Assembly (NCBI RefSeq): GCF_025351285.1
Contig: NZ_JANXWG010000068.1
Span: 1-64,000, forward strand
From: Novosphingobium sp.
GTDB taxonomy: Bacteria; Pseudomonadota; Alphaproteobacteria; Sphingomonadales; Sphingomonadaceae
Reading direction: 5' to 3'
Length of the DNA stretch: 64,000 nt
Under the pieces are notes generated by a model. That model was not told the DNA's origin. It saw nothing but the letters and a program-made list of their open reading frames with translations, and ran no database searches. The translations under genes and the position numbers were made by a program. Positions 1 through 9,799 of this stretch are shown in pieces (position 1 is the first letter of the stretch; the number at the start of each line of letters is the position of its first letter).

Positions 1-8
1 AAAGGCAG

Positions 9-34
9 CCCTTCGACAAGCTCAGGGCGAACGG
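9..34. repeat. Short repeat-like sequence cccttcgacaagctcagggcgaacgg
   Basis: Matches a dispersed intergenic repeat motif remembered from sphingomonad genomes; only one copy was seen here. Confidence 0.4.
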
Positions 35-57
35 TTCCTTTGGGGGCGGACGCTCTC

Positions 58-468
58 TCAGCCCGGCGTAACCGCCTGCGCCTCGCGCCCATCGCCCTGC
101 GGCGCGGCCAGGATGTTCTGCGTCACGTTGCCCTTGGCCACGGTCTGCGTCTCGGGATCGCCAACCTTGCTGCGGATGCTGGTTTCGGCGGCGCCGGCCT
201 TGCCCAGCGTCGATTTCTCGATCTCGCTGCGCGGGGCCGATCCGCCGAACAATGCGTCGAGCGCCTGGTTCGCGGCATCGGCATCCTGCGGACGCGGCGC
301 GCCGGGCGATGGCGGGTTGAGCGCGAAATCGGGCGGCACCACTAGCGGCGCGGCGCGGGTCACCGCAAATTCGTCGGGCCGCGCGCGGTTGAGCAAGCCG
401 CTGCTGCCGCACGCGGACAGCACCGTTGCGGCCGATGCCAGGACGAGGATGGTGGCGACTTTGCGCAT
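58..468 (-). CDS. DUF3035 / BamF-like outer-membrane assembly lipoprotein
   Basis: 136 aa ORF with lipobox-like N-terminus (LSACGSSG) and LNRARPDEFAV motif typical of DUF3035; upstream of lspA. Confidence 0.75.
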   Translation of the reverse strand: MRKVATILVLASAATVLSACGSSGLLNRARPDEFAVTRAAPLVVPPDFALNPPSPGAPRPQDADAANQALDALFGGSAPRSEIEKSTLGKAGAAETSIRSKVGDPETQTVAKGNVTQNILAAPQGDGREAQAVTPG

Positions 469-501
469 TCTATAGTCCTTCAGAAACCGTGGGCCAGGCG
501 C

Positions 502-1011
502 TTACGCGCTCTGTCCGGAAGTGGCGGGCTTTTCGCGCAGAAGCAGCGAGCGGGCAAGCAGTATCAGCACGCCGCAGGTGATCGCGGCATCGGCCAGGTT
601 GAAGATCAGGAACGGGCGCCATTCGCCGAAGTGCAGATCGGCGTAATCGATCACGTAGCCCGAAAACGCCCGGTCCCAGATATTGCCCATCGCCCCGCCC
701 AGGATCAGCGCAAGGCCGCCGATCTCGCCCCACGCCTTCTCGCGCAGCAGCCACACGACAACGCCGATTGCGATCGCGGCGGTAACCGCGACCAGCAACC
801 AGCGCTGCTGCGGCGAATCCGCGGTGAACATGCCGAGCGAGACGCCGTAGTTTTCGGTATAGCGGAACGCATAGATCGGCAGCACATGGAACGGGCCCTT
901 GAAGGGCAGTTCCAGCGGCCCGGTCAACAGCCACTTCACCCCGCGATCGACTGCGAAAATCGCCAGCGCAAGCGCCAGCCCGCGAGCGCGCAGGGGAGTG
1001 AGCAGGGTCAT
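502..1011 (-). CDS. lspA: Lipoprotein signal peptidase (signal peptidase II)
   Basis: Membrane protein with the SPase II pattern (RYTENYGVSLGM, GGAMGNIWDRAFSGYVIDYADLHF); ATG at 1011 overlaps the ileS stop. Confidence 0.93.
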   Translation of the reverse strand: MTLLTPLRARGLALALAIFAVDRGVKWLLTGPLELPFKGPFHVLPIYAFRYTENYGVSLGMFTADSPQQRWLLVAVTAAIAIGVVVWLLREKAWGEIGGLALILGGAMGNIWDRAFSGYVIDYADLHFGEWRPFLIFNLADAAITCGVLILLARSLLLREKPATSGQSA

Positions 1012-4000
1012 GCAACCGCGTCCATGCCCGACACGACCTGATCGCACCGTGAACAGAGATCGCCGCCTTCCTTAGCTTTGGGAAGGTGGCGCCAGCACCG
1101 CTCGCACTTGGGTTGCGAGGTACGGATAACATTTTCGTGCTCGCCTTGGTGAACTTCGGCCGAGATAAACAGTTCGGATAAGTCGACGCCGGGGTACGAG
1201 TGGTTGATCCAGACTTCTGCTTCGAGGCTTGAACGGATATCCTTGTTGCGTCGATAAGGCTCGATGGCCTCGTTCACGGCCATCCGGACTTCGCGCAATG
1301 CAGTCCACCGCTCCACCAATTCGTCGCCCCGGACTTGATCCGGGGTTTGGCTGCTTTCTTCGCCGTCGGATGAAGAAGCCGAACCCCGGCCTTCGCCGGG
1401 GTGACGGAGAGTTGGGGCGCCCGCAACCTCCGGCCAAACCAGCAGATGCACGCTCCCCGCCTCGGGAAACCGCGTGCCCCAGACCTCCTCAGCCGTAAAC
1501 ACCAGCACCGGCGCGGCATACCTCACCAGCGCATGGAACAGCGTGTCCAGCACCGTCCGATACGCCCGCCGCTTGGGATCGGTTGCCGCGTCGCAATACA
1601 AACAATCCTTGCGGATATCGAAGAAGAACGCCGACAAGTCCTCGCTGCAGAAGTCGGTCAGCGCGCGGACGTATGTGTTGAAATCGAACGCCTTTACCGC
1701 CGCATCAAGCGTGCCGTCCAGCTTCGCGAGCAGCGCCAGCATGTAGCGTTCCAACTCGGGCATAGCGGCCACGTCGGCCACCCGCTCGCTCTCGTCGAAC
1801 CCGTCCAAAGCGCCCAGCAGATAACGGAACGTGTTGCGCAACTTGCGGTACTGGTCCGCCACTCCGGCCAGGATTTCCTTGCCGATGCGGTGGTCCTCGG
1901 TAAAATCGACCGACAGCGCCCACAGCCGCAGGATATCGGCGCCATAATCGCGCATCAGGTCGAGCGGGTTGATGGTGTTGCCCAGCGACTTGGACATCTT
2001 CATGCCCTTGGCGTCCATCGTGAAGCCGTGCGTCAGCACCGCCTTGTACGGCGCGTGGCCGCGCGTGGCGCAGGATTCCAACAGCGACGACTGGAACCAC
2101 CCGCGATGCTGGTCGCTGCCTTCGAGATACAGATCGGCCTTCGGGCCGGTCCAGCCCTCGGGGCGGAGCAAGTCGGGCCAGCGCCCCGATTCGAGCACGA
2201 ATGCGTGTGTGCAGCCCGAATCGAACCACACATCGAGAATGTCGGTGACGCGCTCGTAATCCTCGGCCGCGTAATCGCTCCCAAGGTATTCTTGCGCGCG
2301 CTCATCGGTCCAGGCGTCCACACCCTCGGCCTTGATCGCCGCCACGATCCGCGCGTTGACCGCCGGATCGGCGAGGTACTGGTTGGTGCCCTTCTTCACG
2401 AACAGCGTGATCGGCACACCCCAGGCACGCTGGCGCGACAGCACCCAATCGGGCCGCCCCTCGACCATCGCACCGATACGGTTACGACCCTTTTCGGGCA
2501 CGAAGCGCGTGGCGGCGATGGCGGCCATCGCGGTTTCCCTAAGAGTCCCCCGCCCGCTTGCGGGAGGGGTTAGGGGTGGGCTCTTTTCTTCCGCGCCCAG
2601 TTCCCGATCCATCGGCACGAACCACTGCGGCGTGCAGCGATAGATCACCTTGGCCTTCGATCGCCACGAATGCGGATAGCTGTGCTTGTATTCGGCACTC
2701 GCCGCCAACAGCCCGCCCGCCTCGCGCAAATCCGAACAGATCGGCCCATCGGGCGCATTGAACTTGGCGTTGATGACCGAACCCTGCCCGCCCAGCCAAG
2801 CCCAGTCCGCGCGATACTTGCCATCGCCCTCGACCGCGAACACCGGTTCGAGCCCGTGCGCCTTGCACAGCGCGAAATCGTCCTCGCCGTGATCGGGCGC
2901 CATATGGACCAGGCCCGTGCCGCTGTCGGTGGTGACGAAATCGCCGGGCAGGAACGGGCGCGGGCGGAGGAAGAATTCGGCCATTTTCGCAAATTCGTCG
3001 TCCCGGACTTGATCCGGGGCTTGGCTTGCTCCTTTACCGACGTCCGAAGAGACGCCTAGGCCCGCATCAAGTGCGGGCTGACGGAAATGGTTGGCCATCG
3101 GGTGGCGGGCGATGGTGCCGGCGAGGTCGGAGCCTTTGCCGCGCCACACGACACAATCGCCGATAAACCCAAGCTGAGTCCGACCAGAAACCTGGGCGAG
3201 CAAATCCTTCGCAATCAGGACCGGCCGAAGCTCCATGTCGTGAACATCTTTTACGCCGATTGATTCGACCGCGACGTATTCAATGTCCGGCCCATAAGCG
3301 ATCGCTTGGTTCACCGGGATCGTCCACGGCGTGGTCGTCCAGATCACCGCATAAGCGCCGACCAGCTCCGCAATCGGCGAGTCAACAATCTCGAACGCCA
3401 CGTCGATCTGCGTCGAGACGATATCCTCGTACTCGACCTCGGCCTCAGCCAGCGCGGTCTTTTCGACCGGCGACCACATCACCGGCTTGGCGCCGCGATA
3501 CATCTGGCCGCTCTCGGCGAACTTCATCAGTTCGGCAACGATCGTGCCTTCGGCCTCGGCGTCCATCGTCAGGTAGGGATGGTCCCAATCGCCATTGATG
3601 CCGAGCCGCTTCAACTGCTCGCGCTGAACATCGACCCATTTCTGCGCATAAGCGCGGCATTCGGCGCGAAACTCGACCGGATCGACCTCGTCCTTGTTGA
3701 GCTTCTTCTTGCGGTATTCCTCTTCGACCTTCCATTCGATGGGCAAGCCGTGGCAATCCCAGCCGGGCACGTAGGGCGCATCCTTGCCCAGCAGCGATTG
3801 CGTGCGGCAGACCATGTCCTTGAGGATGTGGTTGAGCGCGTGGCCGATGTGCATGTCGCCATTGGCGTAAGGCGGGCCATCGTGGAGGATGAACTTTTCC
3901 GCACCCGCGCGGGTTTCGCGCAGCGTGCGATACAAGTCCTGGTCCTGCCAGCGCGCGAGAATGCCCGGCTCCTTCTGCGGAAGGCCGGCTTTCATCGGGA

Positions 4001-4061
4001 ACGGCGTCTTCGGCAGGAAGACGGTATCGCGGTAGTCGCGCTTGGCTGTCGGCTCGGTCAT
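1008..4061 (-). CDS. ileS: Isoleucyl-tRNA synthetase
   Basis: HDGPPYANGDMHIGHALNHILKD (HIGH), DAKGMKMSKSLGN (KMSKS), C-terminal Zn finger CERCWRHLPKAKEGGDLCSRC; ATG at 4061. Confidence 0.97.
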   Translation of the reverse strand: MTEPTAKRDYRDTVFLPKTPFPMKAGLPQKEPGILARWQDQDLYRTLRETRAGAEKFILHDGPPYANGDMHIGHALNHILKDMVCRTQSLLGKDAPYVPGWDCHGLPIEWKVEEEYRKKKLNKDEVDPVEFRAECRAYAQKWVDVQREQLKRLGINGDWDHPYLTMDAEAEGTIVAELMKFAESGQMYRGAKPVMWSPVEKTALAEAEVEYEDIVSTQIDVAFEIVDSPIAELVGAYAVIWTTTPWTIPVNQAIAYGPDIEYVAVESIGVKDVHDMELRPVLIAKDLLAQVSGRTQLGFIGDCVVWRGKGSDLAGTIARHPMANHFRQPALDAGLGVSSDVGKGASQAPDQVRDDEFAKMAEFFLRPRPFLPGDFVTTDSGTGLVHMAPDHGEDDFALCKAHGLEPVFAVEGDGKYRADWAWLGGQGSVINAKFNAPDGPICSDLREAGGLLAASAEYKHSYPHSWRSKAKVIYRCTPQWFVPMDRELGAEEKSPPLTPPASGRGTLRETAMAAIAATRFVPEKGRNRIGAMVEGRPDWVLSRQRAWGVPITLFVKKGTNQYLADPAVNARIVAAIKAEGVDAWTDERAQEYLGSDYAAEDYERVTDILDVWFDSGCTHAFVLESGRWPDLLRPEGWTGPKADLYLEGSDQHRGWFQSSLLESCATRGHAPYKAVLTHGFTMDAKGMKMSKSLGNTINPLDLMRDYGADILRLWALSVDFTEDHRIGKEILAGVADQYRKLRNTFRYLLGALDGFDESERVADVAAMPELERYMLALLAKLDGTLDAAVKAFDFNTYVRALTDFCSEDLSAFFFDIRKDCLYCDAATDPKRRAYRTVLDTLFHALVRYAAPVLVFTAEEVWGTRFPEAGSVHLLVWPEVAGAPTLRHPGEGRGSASSSDGEESSQTPDQVRGDELVERWTALREVRMAVNEAIEPYRRNKDIRSSLEAEVWINHSYPGVDLSELFISAEVHQGEHENVIRTSQPKCERCWRHLPKAKEGGDLCSRCDQVVSGMDAVA
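1318..1410. repeat. Palindromic repeat element, copy 1, in frame within ileS
   Basis: aattcgtcgccccggacttgatccgggg...gaaccccggccttcgccggggtgacgg; encodes HPGEGRGSASSSDGEESSQTPDQVRGDEL, unlike a normal IleS segment; shares backbone with 2992-3086. Confidence 0.8.
2537..2596. repeat. Second type of palindromic repeat, in frame within ileS
   Basis: gtcccccgcccgcttgcgggaggggttaggggtgggctc; encodes EEKSPPLTPPASGRGT. Confidence 0.75.
2992..3086. repeat. Palindromic repeat element, copy 2, in frame within ileS
   Basis: aattcgtcgtcccggacttgatccggggcttgg...cccgcatcaagtgcgggctgacgg; same family, orientation and reading frame as 1318-1410. Confidence 0.8.
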
Positions 4062-5002
4062 GCCCGGCCGCTTAGGAGCCTCTTCGCCTCTTCGCAATCC
4101 TTGGCCATCTGCCTGGTGAGGTCATCGAGGCTGTCGAACTTCGCCTCGGGCCGCAGGAAGTGGTGGAAAGCCACCTCGATCTCGGCCCCGTAAAGATCGC
4201 CCGACCAGTCGAAGAAATAGGGTTCGAGCAATTCCTTGGGCGGATCGAACGTGGGCCTGATGCCGACATTGGCCGCGCCTTGCACTTCCACGCCGCCGGG
4301 CAAGCGTTCATCAGGTATTTTGGCGGTCACCGCATAGATGCCGTAGCGCGGGCGCAGATAGCTGCCGATATCGAGGTTGGCGGTGGGGAAGTTGATCGTC
4401 CGCCCCAGCTTGTCGCCGTGCTGCACCGTGCCGCGGATCGCGAAAGGCCGCGTCATCAGGCGTTCGGCGGTGGCGCAATCGCCCGATTGCAGCGCCTGGC
4501 GGATGCGGCTGGAGGAGACGACCTCGCCCCCCTCCTCGACCGGGCCGACCGCGCGCGCTTTCAGCCCGCAGGTGGCGCCAAGTTCCGACAGCAGTTGCAA
4601 GTTGCCGCCGCGCCCCTTGCCGAAGGTGAAGTCCACGCCGGTTACCACGCCCGCTGCGCCCAGATGATCGCGCAGCAGACCTTCGACGAAGCCCTCGGCG
4701 GTGATGGCGGCAAATTCGGCGTCGAAGGTGAACACCAGCATCGCATCGGCCCCGGCGCCGGCGAACAATTCCTCGCGCTGGTCGAGCGAAGTCAGCCGGA
4801 ACGGCGCGGCCTCGGGCTTGAAATAGCGCACCGGGTGCGGATCGAAAGTGGCGACGATCGCGGGGCGGCCTTCGGCCCGTGCCCACCGCACCGCCTCGCC
4901 CACCACCGCCTGGTGGCCGAGGTGGAACCCATCGAAGTTGCCGAGCGCGATGATAGCACCGCGCAAGGAATCGGGGATGGGGTTGCGCGCGTCGAGCCTC
5001 AC
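4058..5002 (-). CDS. ribF: Bifunctional riboflavin kinase / FAD synthetase
   Basis: ALGNFDGFHLGHQAVV, SSSRIRQAL, GRTINFPTANLD motifs. Confidence 0.95.
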   Translation of the reverse strand: MRLDARNPIPDSLRGAIIALGNFDGFHLGHQAVVGEAVRWARAEGRPAIVATFDPHPVRYFKPEAAPFRLTSLDQREELFAGAGADAMLVFTFDAEFAAITAEGFVEGLLRDHLGAAGVVTGVDFTFGKGRGGNLQLLSELGATCGLKARAVGPVEEGGEVVSSSRIRQALQSGDCATAERLMTRPFAIRGTVQHGDKLGRTINFPTANLDIGSYLRPRYGIYAVTAKIPDERLPGGVEVQGAANVGIRPTFDPPKELLEPYFFDWSGDLYGAEIEVAFHHFLRPEAKFDSLDDLTRQMAKDCEEAKRLLSGRA

Positions 5003-5484
5003 GTCGCGCGCTCCAGCGTCACGAAGGCAAAACCGGGCCGATCGCCAACTGCCGGGTGTTCCTCGCGCGCCACTTCGCGCCAGTCCGCGCCGGGTGTGGG
5101 CATTGTGGTGTCACCGAGGACGTCGGCATGAACTTCGGTCAATTCAAACCGATCGGCCCGATCGCCAAACAGCGCATAGACTTGCGCCCCGCCGATCACC
5201 ATCACCTCGCCCTCACCCGCCAGCGCGAGCGCGGCATCGGGATCGTGCACAACCTCGGCCCCATCGGCCCGCCAGCCGGCATCGCGCGTCAGCACGATAT
5301 GGCGGCGGCCTGGCAAGGGCGCGGGAAAGCTCTCGAACGTCTTCCGCCCCATGATCATCGCTTTGCCCATGGTCAGCGTCTTGAAGTGCTTGAGGTCGAG
5401 CGGCAAGCGCCATGGCAGCGCGCCATCGCGGCCAATCGTGCCGTTGCGGGCGCGCGCGGCAATCAGCACGACAGTCTGCGTCAC
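4999..5484 (-). CDS. folA: Dihydrofolate reductase
   Basis: VLIAARARNGTIGRDGALPWRLPLDLKHFK..MIMGRKTFESFP; GTG start at 5484. Confidence 0.93.
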   Translation of the reverse strand: MTQTVVLIAARARNGTIGRDGALPWRLPLDLKHFKTLTMGKAMIMGRKTFESFPAPLPGRRHIVLTRDAGWRADGAEVVHDPDAALALAGEGEVMVIGGAQVYALFGDRADRFELTEVHADVLGDTTMPTPGADWREVAREEHPAVGDRPGFAFVTLERAT

Positions 5485-6539
5485 AGCACCAACCGCGTCA
5501 CGTGGCCCATCTTGCGCCCGGGCCGCACCGCGGCCTTGCCGTAGAGGTGCAAGTGGTTGCACGGATCGGACAGGATCTGGTGCCAATCGTGCGCATCGTC
5601 GCCGATCAGGTTGTCCATCACCACGCCCCTGGCCGCCAGCGCGCAATCGCCCAGCGGCAGCCCGCAGATCGCGCGGATGTGATTCTCGAACTGGCTGGTG
5701 AGCGCGCCCTCGATCGTCCAGTGCCCCGAATTGTGGACGCGCGGCGCCATTTCGTTGAACACCGGGCCGGCTTCGGTGGCGAAGAATTCGACCGCCAGCA
5801 CGCCGACGTAATCGAGTTCCGCCGCGATCTTGCCCGCCAGCGCGCGCGCTTCCGCGATCTGGCTGCCGATCAGCGGCGATGCCGGGACGGTGGAGCGGGC
5901 GAGGATGCCGCGATTGTGCCTGTTTTCCGGGCTATCCCAGAACCGCACGTCGCCATCGGCCCCGCGCACCAGCAGCACCGAAAACTCCGCCTCGAACCGC
6001 ACCAGGCCTTCATAGACCAGCGCGCGATCGATTTCGGGCACGTTGTCGATATCGGCCGGGGTCATGATCCGCCACTGGCCCTTGCCGTCATACCCGTCGC
6101 GCCGGGTCTTGAGGATGCCGGGCGCGCCGATCGTGTCTATCGCGATGGCAAGCCCGGCCATGTCGGCGACCGGCGCCCACGGCGCGGGCCGCCCGCCCAT
6201 CGGTTCGACGAAGGACTTCTCTGCAACCCGGTCTTGCGCCACTTCGAGCGCCTTGCAATGCGGTTGCAACCGCGTTGCGGCGCGCACAACAGCCAAGGGT
6301 TCGACCGGCACGTTCTCGAATTCGTACGTCACCACCGCGCATTGACTGGCGAACCGTTCGAGCGCGGCCAGGTCGTGCCAGCCGGCGCAAGTGAATTCCG
6401 CGCAGACGTCGGCGGCAATGCTTTCGGGCTCGGGCGCATAGACGTGGCAGCGATAGCCCAGATTGGCGGCCGCCAGCGCCAGCATCCGGCCAAGCTGGCC
6501 GCCGCCGAGAATACCGATGGTTTCGCCCGGGGGGATCAT
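5481..6539 (-). CDS. purK: N5-carboxyaminoimidazole ribonucleotide synthase
   Basis: ETIGILGGGQLGRMLALAAANLGY; ATP-grasp; followed upstream by purE. Confidence 0.95.
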   Translation of the reverse strand: MIPPGETIGILGGGQLGRMLALAAANLGYRCHVYAPEPESIAADVCAEFTCAGWHDLAALERFASQCAVVTYEFENVPVEPLAVVRAATRLQPHCKALEVAQDRVAEKSFVEPMGGRPAPWAPVADMAGLAIAIDTIGAPGILKTRRDGYDGKGQWRIMTPADIDNVPEIDRALVYEGLVRFEAEFSVLLVRGADGDVRFWDSPENRHNRGILARSTVPASPLIGSQIAEARALAGKIAAELDYVGVLAVEFFATEAGPVFNEMAPRVHNSGHWTIEGALTSQFENHIRAICGLPLGDCALAARGVVMDNLIGDDAHDWHQILSDPCNHLHLYGKAAVRPGRKMGHVTRLVL

Positions 6540-6552
6540 GATGTCAGCGGAA

Positions 6553-7059
6553 TCATGCCGGCTTTTCAGCGACTGCACTGGTCTGTGCGGCGCGCAAAGC
6601 CTTGAGCCGGATCGCCAATTCCGGGTCCGAGGTGGCCAGGATCGCCGCCGCCAGCAGCCCCGCATTGGTCGCCCCCGCCGCACCGATCGCCAGCGTGCCG
6701 ACCGGGATCCCTGCGGGCATCTGCACGATCGACAGCAGGCTATCCATGCCCGACAGCGCCTTTGATTGCACCGGCACGCCCAGCACCGGCAAGTGCGTCA
6801 TGCTCGCCACCATGCCCGGCAAATGCGCCGCGCCGCCCGCACCCGCGATCACCACCTTGAAGCCAGCATCCGCCGCGCCTTGCGCAAACGACACCAGCCG
6901 ATCGGGGGTGCGGTGCGCCGAAACGATCCTGCAATCATGCACAATGCCAAGCTTATCAAGCGCTTCCGCTGCAAGCTTCATCGTCTCCCAATCGCTCTGG
7001 CTGCCCATTACGATGGCGACCAATGGCTTTTCACTCACAGTTCTGTCCCCCTGGGCCAT
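6553..7059 (-). CDS. purE: N5-carboxyaminoimidazole ribonucleotide mutase
   Basis: [48 protein letters not shown]. Confidence 0.95.
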   Translation of the reverse strand: MAQGDRTVSEKPLVAIVMGSQSDWETMKLAAEALDKLGIVHDCRIVSAHRTPDRLVSFAQGAADAGFKVVIAGAGGAAHLPGMVASMTHLPVLGVPVQSKALSGMDSLLSIVQMPAGIPVGTLAIGAAGATNAGLLAAAILATSDPELAIRLKALRAAQTSAVAEKPA

Positions 7060-7080
7060 CCCCCCGGTCCCGCGGCCGTC

Positions 7081-7773
7081 TTAGCGATCGGCGAGATAGT
7101 AGCGCTCCACTTCGCCAAGCGCATCGTCAAGTTCGTAGATGATCGGCTGTCCGGTCGGGATTTCAAGCCCGGTGATCTCGTCGTCCGAAATGCCCGACAA
7201 GTGCTTGACCAGCGCGCGCAATGAATTGCCGTGCGCCGCCACCAACACCGTTTCGCCCGAACGCAGCGCGGGGGCGAGCTTTTCCTCCCAGCACGGCAGC
7301 ACGCGCGCGATCGTATCCTTGAGGCTTTCGGTCTGCGGCACGGTGATCCCGGCATAGCGCGGATCCGCCGAGAGATCGAATTCGCTGCCCTTTTCGAGCA
7401 CCGGCGGCGGCACATCGAAGCTGCGGCGCCACACCTTGACCTGGTCATCGCCATGCTTCGCCGCGGTCTCGGCCTTGTCGAGCCCCGTGAGTCCCCCGTA
7501 ATGCCGTTCGTTAAGTCGCCAGTCCTTGTCCTCTGGCACCCACAGCCGGCCGCAGCCTTCGAGCGCCAGGTGCAAGGTCTTGATCGCGCGAGTCTGGAGC
7601 GAAGTGAACGCCGTGGTCGGCAGCACACCTCGGTCACGCAAAAGATGCCCGGCGGCGACCGCTTCGGCAGCGCCCTTCTCGGTCACGTCGACATCCCACC
7701 AGCCGGTGAAGCGGTTTTCAAGGTTCCACTGCGATTGGCCGTGGCGGATCAGGATCAGGCGGGGCATCGGCAA
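7081..7773 (-). CDS. gpmA: 2,3-bisphosphoglycerate-dependent phosphoglycerate mutase
   Basis: LILIRHGQSQWNLENRFTGWWDVDVTEKG..VAAHGNSLRALVKHL. Confidence 0.96.
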   Translation of the reverse strand: MPMPRLILIRHGQSQWNLENRFTGWWDVDVTEKGAAEAVAAGHLLRDRGVLPTTAFTSLQTRAIKTLHLALEGCGRLWVPEDKDWRLNERHYGGLTGLDKAETAAKHGDDQVKVWRRSFDVPPPVLEKGSEFDLSADPRYAGITVPQTESLKDTIARVLPCWEEKLAPALRSGETVLVAAHGNSLRALVKHLSGISDDEITGLEIPTGQPIIYELDDALGEVERYYLADR

Positions 7774-7817
7774 GGACCTGCGGGCTATAAGGTTGGGCCG
7801 GAAACGAAGCGCAGGCC

Positions 7818-8012
7818 CTAGCCATCCCCCGCTTGTTTGGCCAGCGTCGGTTTTACCTGTGCCGGTTTGTCAGCAGTCTCACCGGCGACGGCTGCGGGCT
7901 GTTGCTGCCCCAGCGTGCGGGCCTGTTGCTTGCGGCGGCGCAAGTTGGCGCGCAACTGGGCAGCCAGTCGCTCCTCGCGGGTAAGCTTGGCCGAAGGTTT
8001 TGCGTTGTCCAT
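7818..8012 (-). CDS. Small hypothetical protein (64 aa)
   Basis: MDNAKPSAKLTREERLAAQLRANLRRRKQQARTLG..., a charged small protein between gpmA and the tRNA; internal ATG of the listed longer ORF. Confidence 0.55.
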   Translation of the reverse strand: MDNAKPSAKLTREERLAAQLRANLRRRKQQARTLGQQQPAAVAGETADKPAQVKPTLAKQAGDG

Positions 8013-8207
8013 TGCCGCTCCTTGCACTGCCGCAGCCACCCGGTGCCGATGCTTTGCCGCGTCGGGCAAACCAAGGCAAGTCCGGGCGGACGACGGCACG
8101 CGCTTGCGGTCTGAGCCGTGGGTTGACAAAGCCCTCCCTGCCCGCCAATAGCCCGCCCCTGCCCGCCGGCGTTTGCCGCGATTTTTGCGGGCTTTGCGGA
8201 ATGGTGT

Positions 8208-8282
<75 letters not shown>

Positions 8283-8365
8283 TTCCGCACCCCGGAAATC
8301 CGGGAAAGCACTGGAAATAAGCGGGATTTTACAGCCGACTGTTACACCTGTAATAGGAGCGGCGC

Positions 8366-9799
8366 ATGTGTACCCACCTCGATAAGACCGGTGCGACCTA
8401 CTATTTCCGCAGACTTGTCCCCGTGGATTTGATCGGGTGTTTCACCACGGCCACGGGCAAGCCGCGCAAGGAATGGAAGCGCAGCCTTGGCACCAAGGAC
8501 CGGGAAGAAGCCAAGCGCCTCCTACGCCCCCACACGACCGAAACCGACAAGCTCATTGATGATGCCCGGACCGCGATCGGCATAGCCCCAGGAACGCCCA
8601 CAGAGGAGCTTACAGGCACCGCGCGGGAGCGCGAGGAGCAACAGGCCCAAGCTGCCCTAGAGGCTGCCAGCGCGGCGCGGCGGGAAGCACGGGCCGAACT
8701 GCGGATGCTCTGGCGGCAACGGCGCAAGATGGCCACGGCGGAGTTATCCCCGGATCAGGCGGCAGCGGTGGATTTGATCCGCGAGCGGGATGCAGAGCTT
8801 GACGCACTGCGCAGCGCCGTGGCGGTCATGGAAACCGAAGTTGCCAACCGGGTCACTACGAACCGTGCCCCCACTGCATCAAGCTTGCACGCCCTGTTCG
8901 ATCGGTATGCAGCATCCGGTGCGGCTAATCCAAAGACTGTCCGCAAGTGGCGTGCCCGTCTCGTGAACCTTGTCGGCTTCCTTGGCCATGATGATGCCAG
9001 CCGGGTAACCCGCGCGGACCTGAATAGGTGGATAGAGGGGCTTGTCGGCAAGGGGCTGGCCAAGAAAACCATCATTGACGGGTATCTCCCCGCCGTCCGG
9101 GTCGCACTGGCGATTGCCCATGATGACGGGGTTATCCCGGCTAACCCTGCCAGTGCATTGAAGGTGCGAGCGCCCAAGGCTGTGAAGCTCCGGGAACGTG
9201 ACCTGACCGATGATGAAGCCATGACCATCCTAGGGGCCGCACTGGGGCCGCAACCTGCCGGGCTGGCTGTGAAGCACGCCCTTGCTAGGCGGTGGGTGCC
9301 GTGGCTGTGCGCCTACACGGGGGCACGGGTTGGGGAGATCACCCAGCTTCGGGCCAAAGACATTCGGCAAGAGGGCGGGATTTGGGTTGTCCACATCACA
9401 CCGGACGCGGGGTCCGTGAAGACGTATGAGGCAAGGTCTGTCCCCCTGCATCCCCACTTGATCGAACAGGGCATACTGAAACTGGCCAAGGACGACGTTG
9501 CCACTCTGTTCTACAATGAGGGGGCGGGCAATGGGATCAATCCGGGGTCTAAAATCAGGGCAGCCGATCTAGCCAAGTGGGTTCGGTCCCTCGGCGTCAC
9601 AGCACCGCAGCCCAATCATGGTTGGCGTCACCGCTTCAAAACTATGGCAAGAGCCGCTGGCGTCCCGGAGTATCTGGCCGAACGTGCCCAAGGCCATGCC
9701 CCAAGCAATGAGGGCGGCAAGTACGGGCTTAAACCCCTTGCCACCCTACATGATGCGATTGCGAGTATGCCCCGCTATTCTGTGGGGGTAGCCGCTTGA
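8366..9799 (+). CDS. Tyrosine-type site-specific recombinase/integrase
   Basis: 477 aa; CAYTGARVGEITQLRAKDI ... PNHGWRHRFKTMARAAGVPEYLAERAQGHAP (R..HxxR catalytic signature); adjacent to tRNA-Thr. Confidence 0.92.
   Translation: MCTHLDKTGATYYFRRLVPVDLIGCFTTATGKPRKEWKRSLGTKDREEAKRLLRPHTTETDKLIDDARTAIGIAPGTPTEELTGTAREREEQQAQAALEAASAARREARAELRMLWRQRRKMATAELSPDQAAAVDLIRERDAELDALRSAVAVMETEVANRVTTNRAPTASSLHALFDRYAASGAANPKTVRKWRARLVNLVGFLGHDDASRVTRADLNRWIEGLVGKGLAKKTIIDGYLPAVRVALAIAHDDGVIPANPASALKVRAPKAVKLRERDLTDDEAMTILGAALGPQPAGLAVKHALARRWVPWLCAYTGARVGEITQLRAKDIRQEGGIWVVHITPDAGSVKTYEARSVPLHPHLIEQGILKLAKDDVATLFYNEGAGNGINPGSKIRAADLAKWVRSLGVTAPQPNHGWRHRFKTMARAAGVPEYLAERAQGHAPSNEGGKYGLKPLATLHDAIASMPRYSVGVAA

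Noticed and set aside
1401-2573. 390-aa plus-strand ORF within ileS
   Set aside because: Antisense shadow of ileS in GC-rich DNA.
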